A stretch of DNA of 46,186 nt from NCBI GenBank assembly GCA_944323705.1, contig CALUTM010000009.1:1-46186 (forward strand), written 5' to 3'. Below are positions 1-7,458 of this stretch, one piece after another (the stretch's first letter is position 1; every line of letters begins with the position of its first letter). The translations under genes and the position numbers were made by a program. This stretch comes from Candidatus Gastranaerophilales bacterium (GTDB lineage: Bacteria > Cyanobacteriota > Vampirovibrionia > Gastranaerophilales > Gastranaerophilaceae). Under the pieces are notes generated by a model, which was not told where the DNA came from, did not search any database, and saw only the letters and a program-made list of their open reading frames with translations.

Positions 1-177
1 CATTTACCCCCTTTTTCTATCATGCGGACTAGTTGGGCATAAAATCCACAAACTTCATTTACCCCCTTTTTCTATCATGCGGACTAGTTGGGCATAAAAT
101 CCACAAACTTCATTTACCCCCTTTTTCTATCATGCGGACCAGTTGGGCATAAAATCCACAAACTTCATTTCCCCCCG
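1..177. repeat. 55-bp tandem repeat, three copies plus partial
   Basis: Three near-identical 55-bp units lie at 1-55, 56-110 and 111-165, each beginning CATTTACCCCCTTTTTCTAT. A fourth partial unit begins at 166 and breaks off into CCCCCCG. The third copy differs by at least one base (GGACCAGT against GGACTAGT). The array runs off the left edge of the window, so its true copy number is unknown. There are no variable spacers between units, so it is not a CRISPR array. The CATTTACCCC core recurs in other intergenic regions of this window (9184-9209 inverted, 13174-13216). Confidence 0.95.
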
Positions 178-224
178 CAATAAAAGAGAAAGAAAATGAC
201 AAGAATAAATAATATCAAAATATT

Positions 225-275
225 AAAGTTAATAAAAAGCTGGATTGCTTCGGCTTAAAAGCCTCGCAATGACAG
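225..275. repeat. Dispersed intergenic repeat, copy 1
   Basis: This stretch carries AAAGCTGGATTGCTTCGG followed by CCTCGCAATGACAG. An inverted copy is at 9561-9613. The core (GCTGGATTGCTTCGG, CTCGCAA) resembles the widespread class of short dispersed intergenic repeats related to 'GTCATTGCGAG...GAAGCAATCC'. It contains no coding potential. The function is unknown. Confidence 0.75.
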
Positions 276-306
276 TAATTGAGATTCTTCGGACTTGATA
301 TTGACA

Positions 307-564
307 AATTATCGTTTTTCGTTGAGGGGCAAAATAGGCTTCGGAGTCCTATTAAGCAAATGGAGGAGCTCTACCTGCGGTGCATAAGCATAAAAAATTG
401 TGCTTGGCACGATTCGAACGCACGACCTATCCCTTAAAAGGAAGGACTCCGTTTGCGTGCAGAAAAACGATTAATTATCGTTTTTCGTTGAGGGGCAAAA
501 TAGGCTTCGGAGTCCTATTAAGCAAATGGAGGAGCTCTACCTGCGGTGCATAAGCATAAAAAAT
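307..564 (-). pseudogene. Tandemly duplicated, decayed tRNA-Lys relics
   Basis: Positions 307-398 recur almost exactly at 473-564 (offset 166). Within each copy GGAGCTCTACCTGC (364-377 and 530-543) matches the D-arm side of the intact tRNA-Lys at 566-638. Between the copies, 399-441 matches the 3' half of that tRNA (acceptor, T-arm and anticodon side TCCCTTAAAAGG) and then diverges, so this tRNA copy is truncated and cannot fold. The simplest reading is a tandem duplication of a roughly 166-bp unit that included tRNA-Lys, with one tRNA copy lost. The whole 1-565 stretch has no credible protein gene. Confidence 0.75.
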
Positions 565-565
565 A

Positions 566-638
566 TGCGCTTGGCGCGATTCGAACGCGCGACCTATCCC
601 TTAAAAGGGGAGTGCTCTACCTGCTGAGCTACAAGCGC
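566..638 (-). tRNA. tRNA-Lys (anticodon UUU)
   Basis: On the minus strand this folds as a full cloverleaf. The acceptor is GCGCTTG pairing with CAAGCGC, followed by U8-A9, then D-stem GCTC/GAGC. The anticodon loop is CTTTTAA, giving anticodon TTT. The T-arm is GCGCG-TTCGAAT-CGCGC and the discriminator is A73. The outermost anticodon-stem pair appears mismatched (C27 with U43). CCA is not encoded. Decayed copies of this gene lie immediately downstream (307-564). Confidence 0.95.
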
Positions 639-699
639 ATATACATTTTCAAAGCAATCTTTATACTTCGACCGTGGATTAACCACAAGACTAATATTA

Positions 700-1692
700 T
701 CAAGAACATAATTTACTGTCAACCGTTTTGTTAGTGCCCGATATCTCTGCTACAATTTGAGAAATTTCGGGCGATATGTCGGTCGGCTCTTGAATATTTT
801 CTCTTACCAGTTTTGCAAAATCCGCTTTTTTAAACTCATGCAGACCTTTTGTTTTAAACAAATTCTCTAGAATTTTTGCGTTTGGCATTTCTTCTGCCAA
901 ATCATCTTCCGTTATTGTTAAAAAATTCTTAAAGTGTGAGTTAACCGTCTTAACTATAAGTGAGTTTGGCAATAAATCTTCAAATTCGCCGCTTGATACC
1001 AGATGAATTTTATCTGAATCTCTTAAACGAGGTTTTATTTGGGCAATATTATCTTCCGCATCTTTGTCCAGGACAACGAATATAGGGATTTTAATCTCTT
1101 GAGTCAGTTTGTAATACATTTTAACAACCTGATTTTTCCCGCCTGCGGGTATAATTTGGATACCTTTTTGGTAAAAATCATACCCTAAGAATTTGGAAAA
1201 TGCGGGCAGAAGAATTTCTTCCGTCAAACCCTCGACTAGCAATACTTTTTCTATCGGGTATTTTAAAAAATGTTCCTCTCTCATTAAAGTCGGGTCGTTG
1301 TTTTCAGCCAAAGATTTAAGCCACTTTAGATTAACAGGTGCATTTACATCTATATATTTGAGTGCAGAAGTGTAATTTATTTTGTTATCAAGTAATATTT
1401 GAGAAGTTGTATCATTTATATATACTGAATTTTCATATTCTTTAATTTTTTTATTTATGACGTAATCCGTTCCCGAAGGTTCTACGGAAGCATTAAAAAT
1501 CTCCTGAGCATAATTTTTAATCTCTTCACAATCCATAGATTCAAGCTGTGTACGCTTATATCTGGGCTCGGTTAAATTTCCCGTAATAATATCAAAAAAA
1601 ACTCTTAAGTACTTTTCTTTTGTTGGTTTAAATCTGGTCAATCGGTCTAAAGATATGATAATTTGTTCTTTTGTTAATCTTTTATACTTCAT
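700..1692 (-). CDS. OLD-type TOPRIM protein lacking an ATPase domain
   Basis: The predicted product is 330 aa. The C-terminal half carries a TOPRIM fold of the kind found in OLD-family nucleases: VEGLTEE (E154), a GGK at about 184-186, then VVLDKDAED (D209, D211) and a later GEFEDLLP segment. The N-terminal 150 residues show no Walker A or B motif, so the SMC/ABC-type ATPase of true OLD proteins is absent, and I do not recognise what replaces it. The ATG at 1692 is preferred over an upstream ATG at 1785, because the extra 31 residues are low-complexity and hydrophobic. No good Shine-Dalgarno is visible. It diverges from the gene at 1839. It could be a nuclease or defence-related protein, but the substrate is unknown. 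Confidence 0.6.
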   Translation of the reverse strand: MKYKRLTKEQIIISLDRLTRFKPTKEKYLRVFFDIITGNLTEPRYKRTQLESMDCEEIKNYAQEIFNASVEPSGTDYVINKKIKEYENSVYINDTTSQILLDNKINYTSALKYIDVNAPVNLKWLKSLAENNDPTLMREEHFLKYPIEKVLLVEGLTEEILLPAFSKFLGYDFYQKGIQIIPAGGKNQVVKMYYKLTQEIKIPIFVVLDKDAEDNIAQIKPRLRDSDKIHLVSSGEFEDLLPNSLIVKTVNSHFKNFLTITEDDLAEEMPNAKILENLFKTKGLHEFKKADFAKLVRENIQEPTDISPEISQIVAEISGTNKTVDSKLCS

Positions 1693-1838
1693 TAAAATTA
1701 TTATAATATAAGCGTGTAAATAATTGTAACTTTTTAAATTGTAAAGATTTGTAACAATATTATATAATTTGTGAAATTTTATCAAAGAAATATACTTTAT
1801 ATATATACGAGTATAAAAAATTACGAGGACAGTCTAAA

Positions 1839-2615
1839 ATGGCATTCTTATTGTTACTACATGAAAAAATGAGGCTTCAACGTAAAGTTAACAAGTTAAC
1901 GTTACGTCAGTTACAGCTGTCCAGTCGTAAAGAAAGAATTACGAACAACATTTCTAAAGTTCAGAAAATGTATGCTAGCAAGCAGACGCAGTTGGAAAAA
2001 TCTGCACAACTTTGGCAGAGCCAAATGAAGAATAGCATATATAACTCAATGGGATTGGGTATGCAGAATCAGATGTTCAATCCTATGGGCGGCGGCATAA
2101 CATCATTTGTTGCTAATATGATGGGTAGTATGCTTCATAATGGTGGTAAGGATATACCACTTGGTGACAACAAAACAATTTCATCATTCTCGCAACAACA
2201 ATACCAAGAAATGATGACAGATTACATGACCACCGGCTTGAAAGAAAGTTTAAATGACGAACAACAAGGCACTGGTAAGTATGGCAACAATGGTTATAGC
2301 AAAGATCAAGTAACTGCATTTATGAAAGCTATGCAGATGGCTCAAGCCCAGCAGCAACAGGCTCAATTCTATGCTCAACAAATGAGCAGCCAGTATGAAT
2401 CAAATATATCTGTTTGGTTAGAAGCGGCTCAGGCTCAATTGGAAGAAGAACAAAATGCAGCATTGTTACCGTTAGAAGCAGAAGAAACAGAAATAGAAGC
2501 AGACAACACTACTTGCGAAGCACAATTGGCAGACGCAAAAGCAAGATTGGAAAGTATCAAACAGGCTTGCAGCGAAGGTATAAAAGAATCAGCACCGACA
2601 TTCGGTTTAGGTTAA
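1839..2615 (+). CDS. Coiled-coil, Gln/Met-rich hypothetical protein
   Basis: This is a 258-aa protein of no family I recognise. Residues 1-65 form a basic, heptad-like coiled coil. Residues 65-105 are Met/Gly/Asn-rich (MGLGMQNQMFNPMGGG). The middle is Gln-rich (AQAQQQQAQ), and about 195-245 is a Glu/Ala-rich coiled coil. It has no signal peptide and no clear membrane span. GAGGAC lies about 10 bases before the ATG, and an intrinsic terminator follows at 2641, so it is a monocistronic gene. Other coiled-coil orphans occur in this window (9868-12048, 44902-45111). A structural or filament-like role is possible but only inferred. Confidence 0.75.
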   Translation: MAFLLLLHEKMRLQRKVNKLTLRQLQLSSRKERITNNISKVQKMYASKQTQLEKSAQLWQSQMKNSIYNSMGLGMQNQMFNPMGGGITSFVANMMGSMLHNGGKDIPLGDNKTISSFSQQQYQEMMTDYMTTGLKESLNDEQQGTGKYGNNGYSKDQVTAFMKAMQMAQAQQQQAQFYAQQMSSQYESNISVWLEAAQAQLEEEQNAALLPLEAEETEIEADNTTCEAQLADAKARLESIKQACSEGIKESAPTFGLG

Positions 2616-2640
2616 TAACAATTATTATAATAATTGACAA

Positions 2641-2672
2641 CGCCCGCTCTTTCGAGCGGGCGATTTTGTTAG
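2641..2672 (+). terminator. Intrinsic terminator after the coiled-coil gene
   Basis: A perfect 9-bp stem CGCCCGCTC / GAGCGGGCG encloses a TTTC loop at 2641-2662 and is followed by ATTTTGTT. It sits 25 bp after the stop at 2615 and 14 bp before the convergent dnaE stop. It may stop transcription from both sides, although the T-tract is only on the plus-strand side. Confidence 0.85.
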
Positions 2673-2675
2673 TCG

Positions 2676-5600
2676 TTAAACTTCTATGGGTTGATCCAAA
2701 GACTTTATTGATATATCAACATTATCAGGGAAAACCTGTTTCATGTGCGATACCAAATCGTTGGTTGAACTTACCCAGAATAGCGGAGAAGTCAGAATTT
2801 TTGTACTATATCCGTTAATCGGCGGAAGTTTAAACAAGACCGGATCATCTCCGTGATGCTTTGCCAAAATATTTTTTATACCGCAAAGTTCCTGATAATT
2901 CACTTCTTTTTTTAAATTCACGGTAACAATATTAGAATTATCTACGGATTTTACGTTATCAATAAGCACGCTTACTTGGTTTTCACCTCTGTGTTGGACT
3001 TTTCCCGTTATAATGACTTTATTATCCAACTGCAGAATATCGCCGTATTCAAGCAATTTCTTATGAAAGCATACACAATCCGCTTTTCCTGTTAAATCTT
3101 CAACCGTAACAAACCGCAAAAATTTTGTCGGGTCTTTTTTCGTAGGTATCTGTCTTGTTGCAGTGACCAGACCGCAAATCGTAACTTCTTCCTCTTCTTT
3201 AAGTTCACCCAGTTCCGATATTCTGTGCGTCATAAGAAACGGAAGCTTGTCTCGTATTGAGAACAAAGGGTGAGATGTTACGTAAAATCCCAAAAATTCC
3301 TTTTCAAACTGCTGAATTTCTTTGTCAGTATACTCTTCCTCACTGCCTAAAAGTTGGTACTGAGCATTTGAGAAATCATCGTCAACGCCTGAGGCGACCG
3401 AGAATAAACTTACCTGACCCATTGCACGGTCTTTAGCCTCTTTGTTTGTTACATCCAATATATGCTCAATATTGTTAAACAACTGTTTTCTGCTTTTTGC
3501 TATATTTGAAAAAGCCCCCGCCTTTATTAATCCTTCAAGCGACTTTTTGTTTACGAATTTTGCATCCACACGTTTGCAGAAATCAAAAATACTCGTAAAT
3601 TCCCCGTTTTCTTCACGTTCTTTAATAATAGCGTCAACAACAGTCTCCCCAACCTGCTTAATCGCAGCCAATCCGAACCTGATATTATCACCGTCAGGAG
3701 TATATTCAAGGTATGAATGATTAATATCAGGCGGAAGAACCTTTATATTATACTTTTGAGCTTCTTCTATATAAAGCTGAGTTTGGTCTTTATTATCAGA
3801 AACACTTGAAAGCAGTGCAGAAAGGTACTCTACAGGGTAATGACATTTTAAATATGCTGTTTGATATGCTACAAAAGCGTACGCTGCTGAGTGAGACCTG
3901 TTAAAGCAGTAAGACGCAAAAGCTTCAATTTGTTCAAATAACGTTGTTGCATCTTCGGGTTTCATTCCGTGATTAGTAGACGCCAACTCAACAAACCGCC
4001 CCTTTTGTTTTTGCATCTCTTCAACTTTTTTCTTCCCCATCATTCTTCGTACAATATCAGCTTCTCCGAGCGAATAGTCCGCAAGAGTTTGGAAAACCTG
4101 CATAATTTGTTCCTGATATACAATGGTCCCGTATGTATCCTTCAAGATTGGCTCTAACAGGGGATGTGCATAAGTAACCTTTTTGAGTCCGTGTTTTCTT
4201 GCAACAAACTCATCAACCATCCCTGAGCCCAAAGGTCCCGGACGGAACAGAGCAACCAGAGCACCCAAATCCTCAAATACGTCAGGTTTAAGTCTCTTTA
4301 CAAGGTTTATCATACCTTGTGATTCAAGCTGAAATACGCCTACGGTTTCGCCTCTTACCAACATTTGGAAAGTCTCTTTGTCGTCAAGAGGAATATTATT
4401 GATATCAATATCCACCCCGCGATATTTTTTCACCATATCAACGGTTTTGTATATCATTGTGAGGTTTCTTAGTCCCAAAAAGTCCATCTTCAAAAGAGAC
4501 AGTACCTCGGTTACTTCATGAGGCGGATACCCCGTCTGTACAATACCGTCCTTTGACGGTTGAACGGGTATTATCGTATCCAAAGGTGCGTGGGATATAA
4601 TAACCCCCGCAGCATGAGTACCCGTTCCGCATTTCAAGCCTTCAATTGCCATTGACATATCAATAAGCTTTTTAAAACTTATACTTTTTCCTGTTTCTGG
4701 ATTTGGGATTTGGTAATCCTCATCATACAGCTTTCTTAACTCAGAGCCCTCGACCTGAATGGCATCTTTAATCCATTTAGCCTTAGGGTTGGTAGCCTGT
4801 GCCAATTCTATTGCAGGCTCAATCAGTCCCGTTAATCTGTTACTTTCTGAAAACGGAACTTTTAAAATACGTGCAATACCTTTGAATGCCGCCTTCGGAG
4901 CGTAGGTAGAGAATGTAATTATCTGACAAACTCTGTCCTCTCCGTACTTTTGAGTAACATAGTCAATAACCTGACGCCTTTTTTCAATACAAAAGTCGAT
5001 ATCAATATCAGGCATGGTGTAGCGTTCTTCGTTCAAGAATCTTTCAAACAACAGATTATGCTTGATAGGGTCAAGGTCGGTTATTTCTAATGCATATGCA
5101 ACTACGCTTCCCGCAGCGGAGCCTCTCCCCGGTCCTACAGGAATATTATGCGTTTTAGCATAATGAATAAAATCCCATGTTATCAAAAAGTACGCGGGAA
5201 AGCCCATTTTATTAATAACACCGAGTTCGTAATCTACCCTTTTTTTTAGCTCGGGCGTAACTTCTCCGTAACGTTTCTTTAAACCTTCATATACAATGTG
5301 TTCAAGATAAGTTTCGTTTGTATACCCTTCGGGAACATCATAGTGAGGCAAAGGAGCATTCCCTAACTCTATTTCTATATGACACTTGTTTGCAATCTCC
5401 TCTGTATTTTTAACACACTCTTCAAAGGTTTCATCATCCATCCAAGAAAACGCTTTTCTCATTTCCTCTTTTGATTTTATATAAAACTCATTATTCGGGA
5501 AATGAAATCTGTTAGGGTCGTCCTTATCGGCATTTGTCTGCAAACATAACAAAGAATCTTGAGCGTCGGCATCTTCCCTTCTTAAATAATGGGAGTCATT

Positions 5601-6206
5601 CGTTATAATCATCTTAATACCAAGCTCTTTTGAAAGCTTTATCAAATCGGGATTAGTCCGCTTCTGCTCCTCAAGATTGTGATCCTGAAGCTCTAAGTAG
5701 TAGTCATCACCGAACAAATCCTTATAACGCTTCGCAGCCTCTTTGGCAAGCTCATATTCATTTTTTTGCAAGTGCTGTAAAACCTCTCCGCCCAAACACG
5801 CGGAAGTACATATAAGTCCTTCGTGATACTTTTGAAGCAGCTCAAAATTTATACGAGGTTTGTAATAAAAACCCTCACACCAAGCAGTAGAAACAAGTTT
5901 TATTAAGTTTTTATACCCAACGGAATCTTTGCAGATTAAAATAAGGTGGTACAAGGGATTATGATTGTTGTCATGTACATGAATATCACCATCATGAACA
6001 TAAAATTCGCATCCAATCAACGGATTAATTCCCGCCTCTTTTGCTTTCTCATAAAATTCTATTGCCGAATACATAACCCCGTGGTCGGTAACGGCAATGG
6101 CAGGCAGCTCGTTATCAACGGCATATTTTACCAAATCCCCTATTCTTATTGTTCCGTCAAGAAGTGAATACTCCGAGTGGATATGTAATGGTATAAACTT
6201 TGACAT
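2676..6206 (-). CDS. dnaE: DNA polymerase III subunit alpha
   Basis: The 1176-aa product is the replicative DNA polymerase catalytic subunit, close to the usual DnaE1 length. The N-terminal PHP domain begins HIHSEYSLLDG (residues 8-18) and continues with TDHG. The polymerase core includes GPGRGSAAGS (about 358-367) and the catalytic PDIDIDF (about 399-405). A tandem HhH region and a C-terminal OB-fold follow, the latter around EEEVTICGLVTATR. The gene is a single uninterrupted frame, unlike the split, intein-joined dnaE of many cyanobacteria. It lies 43 bp downstream of waaA on the same strand and may be co-transcribed with it. It ends against the terminator at 2641-2662. Confidence 0.98.
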   Translation of the reverse strand: MSKFIPLHIHSEYSLLDGTIRIGDLVKYAVDNELPAIAVTDHGVMYSAIEFYEKAKEAGINPLIGCEFYVHDGDIHVHDNNHNPLYHLILICKDSVGYKNLIKLVSTAWCEGFYYKPRINFELLQKYHEGLICTSACLGGEVLQHLQKNEYELAKEAAKRYKDLFGDDYYLELQDHNLEEQKRTNPDLIKLSKELGIKMIITNDSHYLRREDADAQDSLLCLQTNADKDDPNRFHFPNNEFYIKSKEEMRKAFSWMDDETFEECVKNTEEIANKCHIEIELGNAPLPHYDVPEGYTNETYLEHIVYEGLKKRYGEVTPELKKRVDYELGVINKMGFPAYFLITWDFIHYAKTHNIPVGPGRGSAAGSVVAYALEITDLDPIKHNLLFERFLNEERYTMPDIDIDFCIEKRRQVIDYVTQKYGEDRVCQIITFSTYAPKAAFKGIARILKVPFSESNRLTGLIEPAIELAQATNPKAKWIKDAIQVEGSELRKLYDEDYQIPNPETGKSISFKKLIDMSMAIEGLKCGTGTHAAGVIISHAPLDTIIPVQPSKDGIVQTGYPPHEVTEVLSLLKMDFLGLRNLTMIYKTVDMVKKYRGVDIDINNIPLDDKETFQMLVRGETVGVFQLESQGMINLVKRLKPDVFEDLGALVALFRPGPLGSGMVDEFVARKHGLKKVTYAHPLLEPILKDTYGTIVYQEQIMQVFQTLADYSLGEADIVRRMMGKKKVEEMQKQKGRFVELASTNHGMKPEDATTLFEQIEAFASYCFNRSHSAAYAFVAYQTAYLKCHYPVEYLSALLSSVSDNKDQTQLYIEEAQKYNIKVLPPDINHSYLEYTPDGDNIRFGLAAIKQVGETVVDAIIKEREENGEFTSIFDFCKRVDAKFVNKKSLEGLIKAGAFSNIAKSRKQLFNNIEHILDVTNKEAKDRAMGQVSLFSVASGVDDDFSNAQYQLLGSEEEYTDKEIQQFEKEFLGFYVTSHPLFSIRDKLPFLMTHRISELGELKEEEEVTICGLVTATRQIPTKKDPTKFLRFVTVEDLTGKADCVCFHKKLLEYGDILQLDNKVIITGKVQHRGENQVSVLIDNVKSVDNSNIVTVNLKKEVNYQELCGIKNILAKHHGDDPVLFKLPPINGYSTKILTSPLFWVSSTNDLVSHMKQVFPDNVDISIKSLDQPIEV

Positions 6207-6249
6207 AATATAAAATTAGCACATAAACATATTAAGGTTTGTAAAATTT

Positions 6250-7455
6250 TCAGTTCTCAAGAACTTTTAAAACGAAATCCAATGCCCCCTGCTGCTCGTC
6301 AAACACCTTTAAACACGCCTTTGATGTCTCTTCATAGAAAGCTTTATCTGATAACAGCCTGTCCGCACACAAAAACAGTTCATCTTCCGTTTTTACCACA
6401 AATCCCGCTTTTGCATTCCGTATAATGGAGTAAATATCCTTAAAATTATGTATTGATGGACCTGAAATAACCGGCTTTCCGAAGATTACAGCTTCAAGAG
6501 GATTGTGTCCGCCCGTTTTATTAAAACTGCCGCCTATAAAAGCAATATCGGAAAACGCAAACAACTTGCCCAATTCTCCCATTGTGTCAAGAATCATAAC
6601 ATCATTCTCTTTCAACGACGCTCCCTCAGAGCGAAGGCAATAAGCTTTAATAATCGATTTTACTTCCTCCAATCGTGTCAAATGCCTCGGAGCAATAATA
6701 AACTTTAAATCACCATGCTTTTCTTTTAATTTTTTATACACATTAAATACAATCGCATCCTCTCCCGAGTGAGTCGAAGCCGCAAGAAATACCCTTCCGC
6801 CTTTTTCAAACTCAAAATCTATATCGGGAGGCGTAATATCAAATTTTAAATTATTCATTCTTTTTGTTGTATCAGGATTTGCCCCCAGAGCAAGAAACTT
6901 ATTCAAATCCTCCGTACTCTGTGTGAAAATTCCGCTATACTTGTTTAACAACGGCTTAAAAAAGAACTTAAGCTTTTTATAAGAATTGAACGTTCTGTCA
7001 GAAATTCTTCCGTTTATTATATACAGATTAATGCCATGTTTCTTGCAAGCACTACAAAAAGACGGCCAAATTTCAGTCTCTGCCATCAAAACATCCGTAG
7101 GTTTTACGTTTGTTAAAAATCTCTCAACGCAACTTGGTGTATCAAAGGGGAAATACGTCACCAAATCGGAAAATTCGCCCAGTTTTTTTTGTGCGATTTC
7201 CTGCCCCGTATTCGTACCGGTCGTTACAACAATTTTTGCTTCAGGAAACTTTTTCCGGGTCTCTTTGACAAGTTTTTCGATTGCATTTATTTCACCGACG
7301 GATACACCGTGAAACATTATTGTCCTTGTTGCAGGAGTATAATCCCGTATATACCCTAATTTACGCTCTATTGCCTCATCATCATAACCCGCCCTTTTGT
7401 GGGCAAGTACAAGCACAGGATAAATTAATCTAAATATTAGTTCAATTCCAAACAA
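6250..7455 (-). CDS. waaA: 3-deoxy-D-manno-octulosonic acid (Kdo) transferase
   Basis: The 401-aa product is a family GT30 glycosyltransferase that adds Kdo from CMP-Kdo to lipid A precursor at the inner face of the inner membrane. An N-terminal hydrophobic segment (1-20) anchors it. HGVSVGE places the expected catalytic glutamate at E55. AETEIWP and a C-terminal GGSFNKTGGHNPLEA segment are classic donor-site signatures. The start is 3 bp after the arnT-like stop, indicating one operon for outer-membrane lipid assembly. Its presence implies an LPS-type outer membrane. Confidence 0.95.
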   Translation of the reverse strand: MFGIELIFRLIYPVLVLAHKRAGYDDEAIERKLGYIRDYTPATRTIMFHGVSVGEINAIEKLVKETRKKFPEAKIVVTTGTNTGQEIAQKKLGEFSDLVTYFPFDTPSCVERFLTNVKPTDVLMAETEIWPSFCSACKKHGINLYIINGRISDRTFNSYKKLKFFFKPLLNKYSGIFTQSTEDLNKFLALGANPDTTKRMNNLKFDITPPDIDFEFEKGGRVFLAASTHSGEDAIVFNVYKKLKEKHGDLKFIIAPRHLTRLEEVKSIIKAYCLRSEGASLKENDVMILDTMGELGKLFAFSDIAFIGGSFNKTGGHNPLEAVIFGKPVISGPSIHNFKDIYSIIRNAKAGFVVKTEDELFLCADRLLSDKAFYEETSKACLKVFDEQQGALDFVLKVLEN

Positions 7456-7458
7456 AAT

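Noticed and set aside
1-177. Possible CRISPR array
   Set aside because: Units are 55 bp, head to tail, with no variable spacers and no cas genes nearby.
546-734. 62-codon open frame over the tRNA-Lys region
   Set aside because: It reads antisense through an intact tRNA gene and its relic.
2676-6206. Split or intein-containing dnaE, as in many cyanobacteria
   Set aside because: The frame is continuous at normal length with all motifs in order; no intein motifs were seen.
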